DNA of 64,000 bases from Cinclus cinclus (Eukaryota; Chordata; Aves; Passeriformes; Cinclidae): contig NC_085052.1 of assembly GCF_963662255.1 (NCBI RefSeq), positions 7,691,307 through 7,755,306 on the forward strand, given 5' to 3'. Positions within the stretch are counted from its first letter, which is position 1. Each line of letters opens with the position of its first letter. Of this stretch, positions 63,299 to 64,000 are shown piece by piece. The translations under genes and the position numbers were made by a program. The notes under the pieces are model-generated. The model ran no database searches and had not been told where the DNA came from. It saw nothing but the letters and a program-made list of their open reading frames with translations.

Positions 63299-64000
63299 TA
63301 GTGATTTATTTATTAAAGAATGTCACTGAATAAGACATACCTTCTGGGTGAGGCAGGCTGGCTTGTTTAATTTATTTCTGTTGTTCTGGGTGGCATTTAT
63401 GCAAAACATCTAAAATTTATTTGCTGAAAATATTTTTAATTCTGTGTGCGTGGTCTGTTTTTTTTGGTTTTTTTCCCAGCAGGTATCAGCCATCTGCTGC
63501 TCTGTCTGTCTGATGCCTACAGCTTGTTTCTTTACATTAATATCTCTCTCCCTACGTAGAGTAGCATGGAGAAGGAATTCCCTTGTGGAGGTGTGAGCAG
63601 TGTAAATGTAGGGTGCAGTATGAATGTAATTTCACTTCTGTCATGTAACAGAAAGCACATTTTGCACTGAACTGTGGTCAAATTGAAGCCTTTGCTCAAT
63701 TAATCTGTCCATAATTTAGCCCAGAATATTTTTATATTTGACCCAGTTCTCTGCTACTGAGATCACCTCTCTCTTTGACAACTCAGTTCATTTCCATTTG
63801 CCATTTTCTCTGCCTTTAAACCACAAATATAAAATTTACTGTCTAGGCAAAGGCATGAATGACATAGATTTATTTTGAGGAGGTCACTGGTAGCTAGCTA
63901 AAATGTGTAGTAGTGATAGAAGCTCTCTGAAATCTTGATGCTCTCAGTATATATGTATTTAAATATACGAGTGGCTTTTAAAGAGTATTCAGGATTTTGA

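Larger units (their letters stand above)
61231..64000. other. non-coding DNA with simple repeats
   Basis: A GC-richer patch to about 61600 may be the remainder of the LTR or flanking DNA. Beyond it, sequence is AT-rich with an 18-base A run and a CT repeat. No supported exon. Confidence 0.4.

Noticed and set aside
63481..63600. Acceptor-like TTTTTTCCCAGCAG followed by an open frame of about 36 codons
   Set aside because: Low-complexity pyrimidine run upstream, no donor, and a cysteine-rich translation without coding character.

Overview
The window looks like bird nuclear DNA, probably from a passerine. It is AT-rich with sparse coding. Five stretches match the 3' portions of CR1 LINEs, and two match long terminal repeats of endogenous retroviruses of the kind common in songbird genomes. 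There is no dense gene packing, operon, CRISPR array, rRNA or tRNA. Species and chromosome cannot be read from the sequence.

Layout: 1-3380 is non-coding apart from a minus-strand solo-type LTR at about 2249-2810. A strong splice acceptor at 3380 opens a 20-codon tail ending in TAA (3381-3443), which could be the last exon of a plus-strand gene entering from the left. The next 4 kb could be its 3' UTR or intergenic. It holds an unexpectedly long minus-strand open frame (4765-5580) that I do not recognise. From about 5.6 to 51.1 kb I see no supported exon, only CR1 pieces (11.8-12.2, 27.9-28.9, 30.8-31.1, 39.4 and 45.9-46.1 kb), a CpG-rich block (12.24-12.48 kb), a 25-bp G tract and a 442-bp compound pentanucleotide microsatellite (47917-48358).

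From 51.1 kb a plus-strand spliced gene is supported: an exon at 51154-51393 with a consensus GTAAGT donor, and a phase-matched exon at 58812-58870. Candidate continuations are at 58907-59097 (an alternative reading) and 59813-60001 (a possible terminal exon). The encoded piece is helical, soluble-looking and leucine-rich, and I do not recognise the family. The intron between the two exons carries a CR1 copy and an older CR1/L2-like relic. A passerine-type LTR lies just beyond, at about 60.4-61.2 kb, and the last 2.8 kb is featureless apart from a poly-A run and a short CT repeat.

Nothing here amounts to a clearly new biological system. The points most worth checking are the identity and exon structure of the 51-60 kb gene, the long antisense ORF at 4.8-5.6 kb, and the pure polypurine/polypyrimidine tract near 48 kb.
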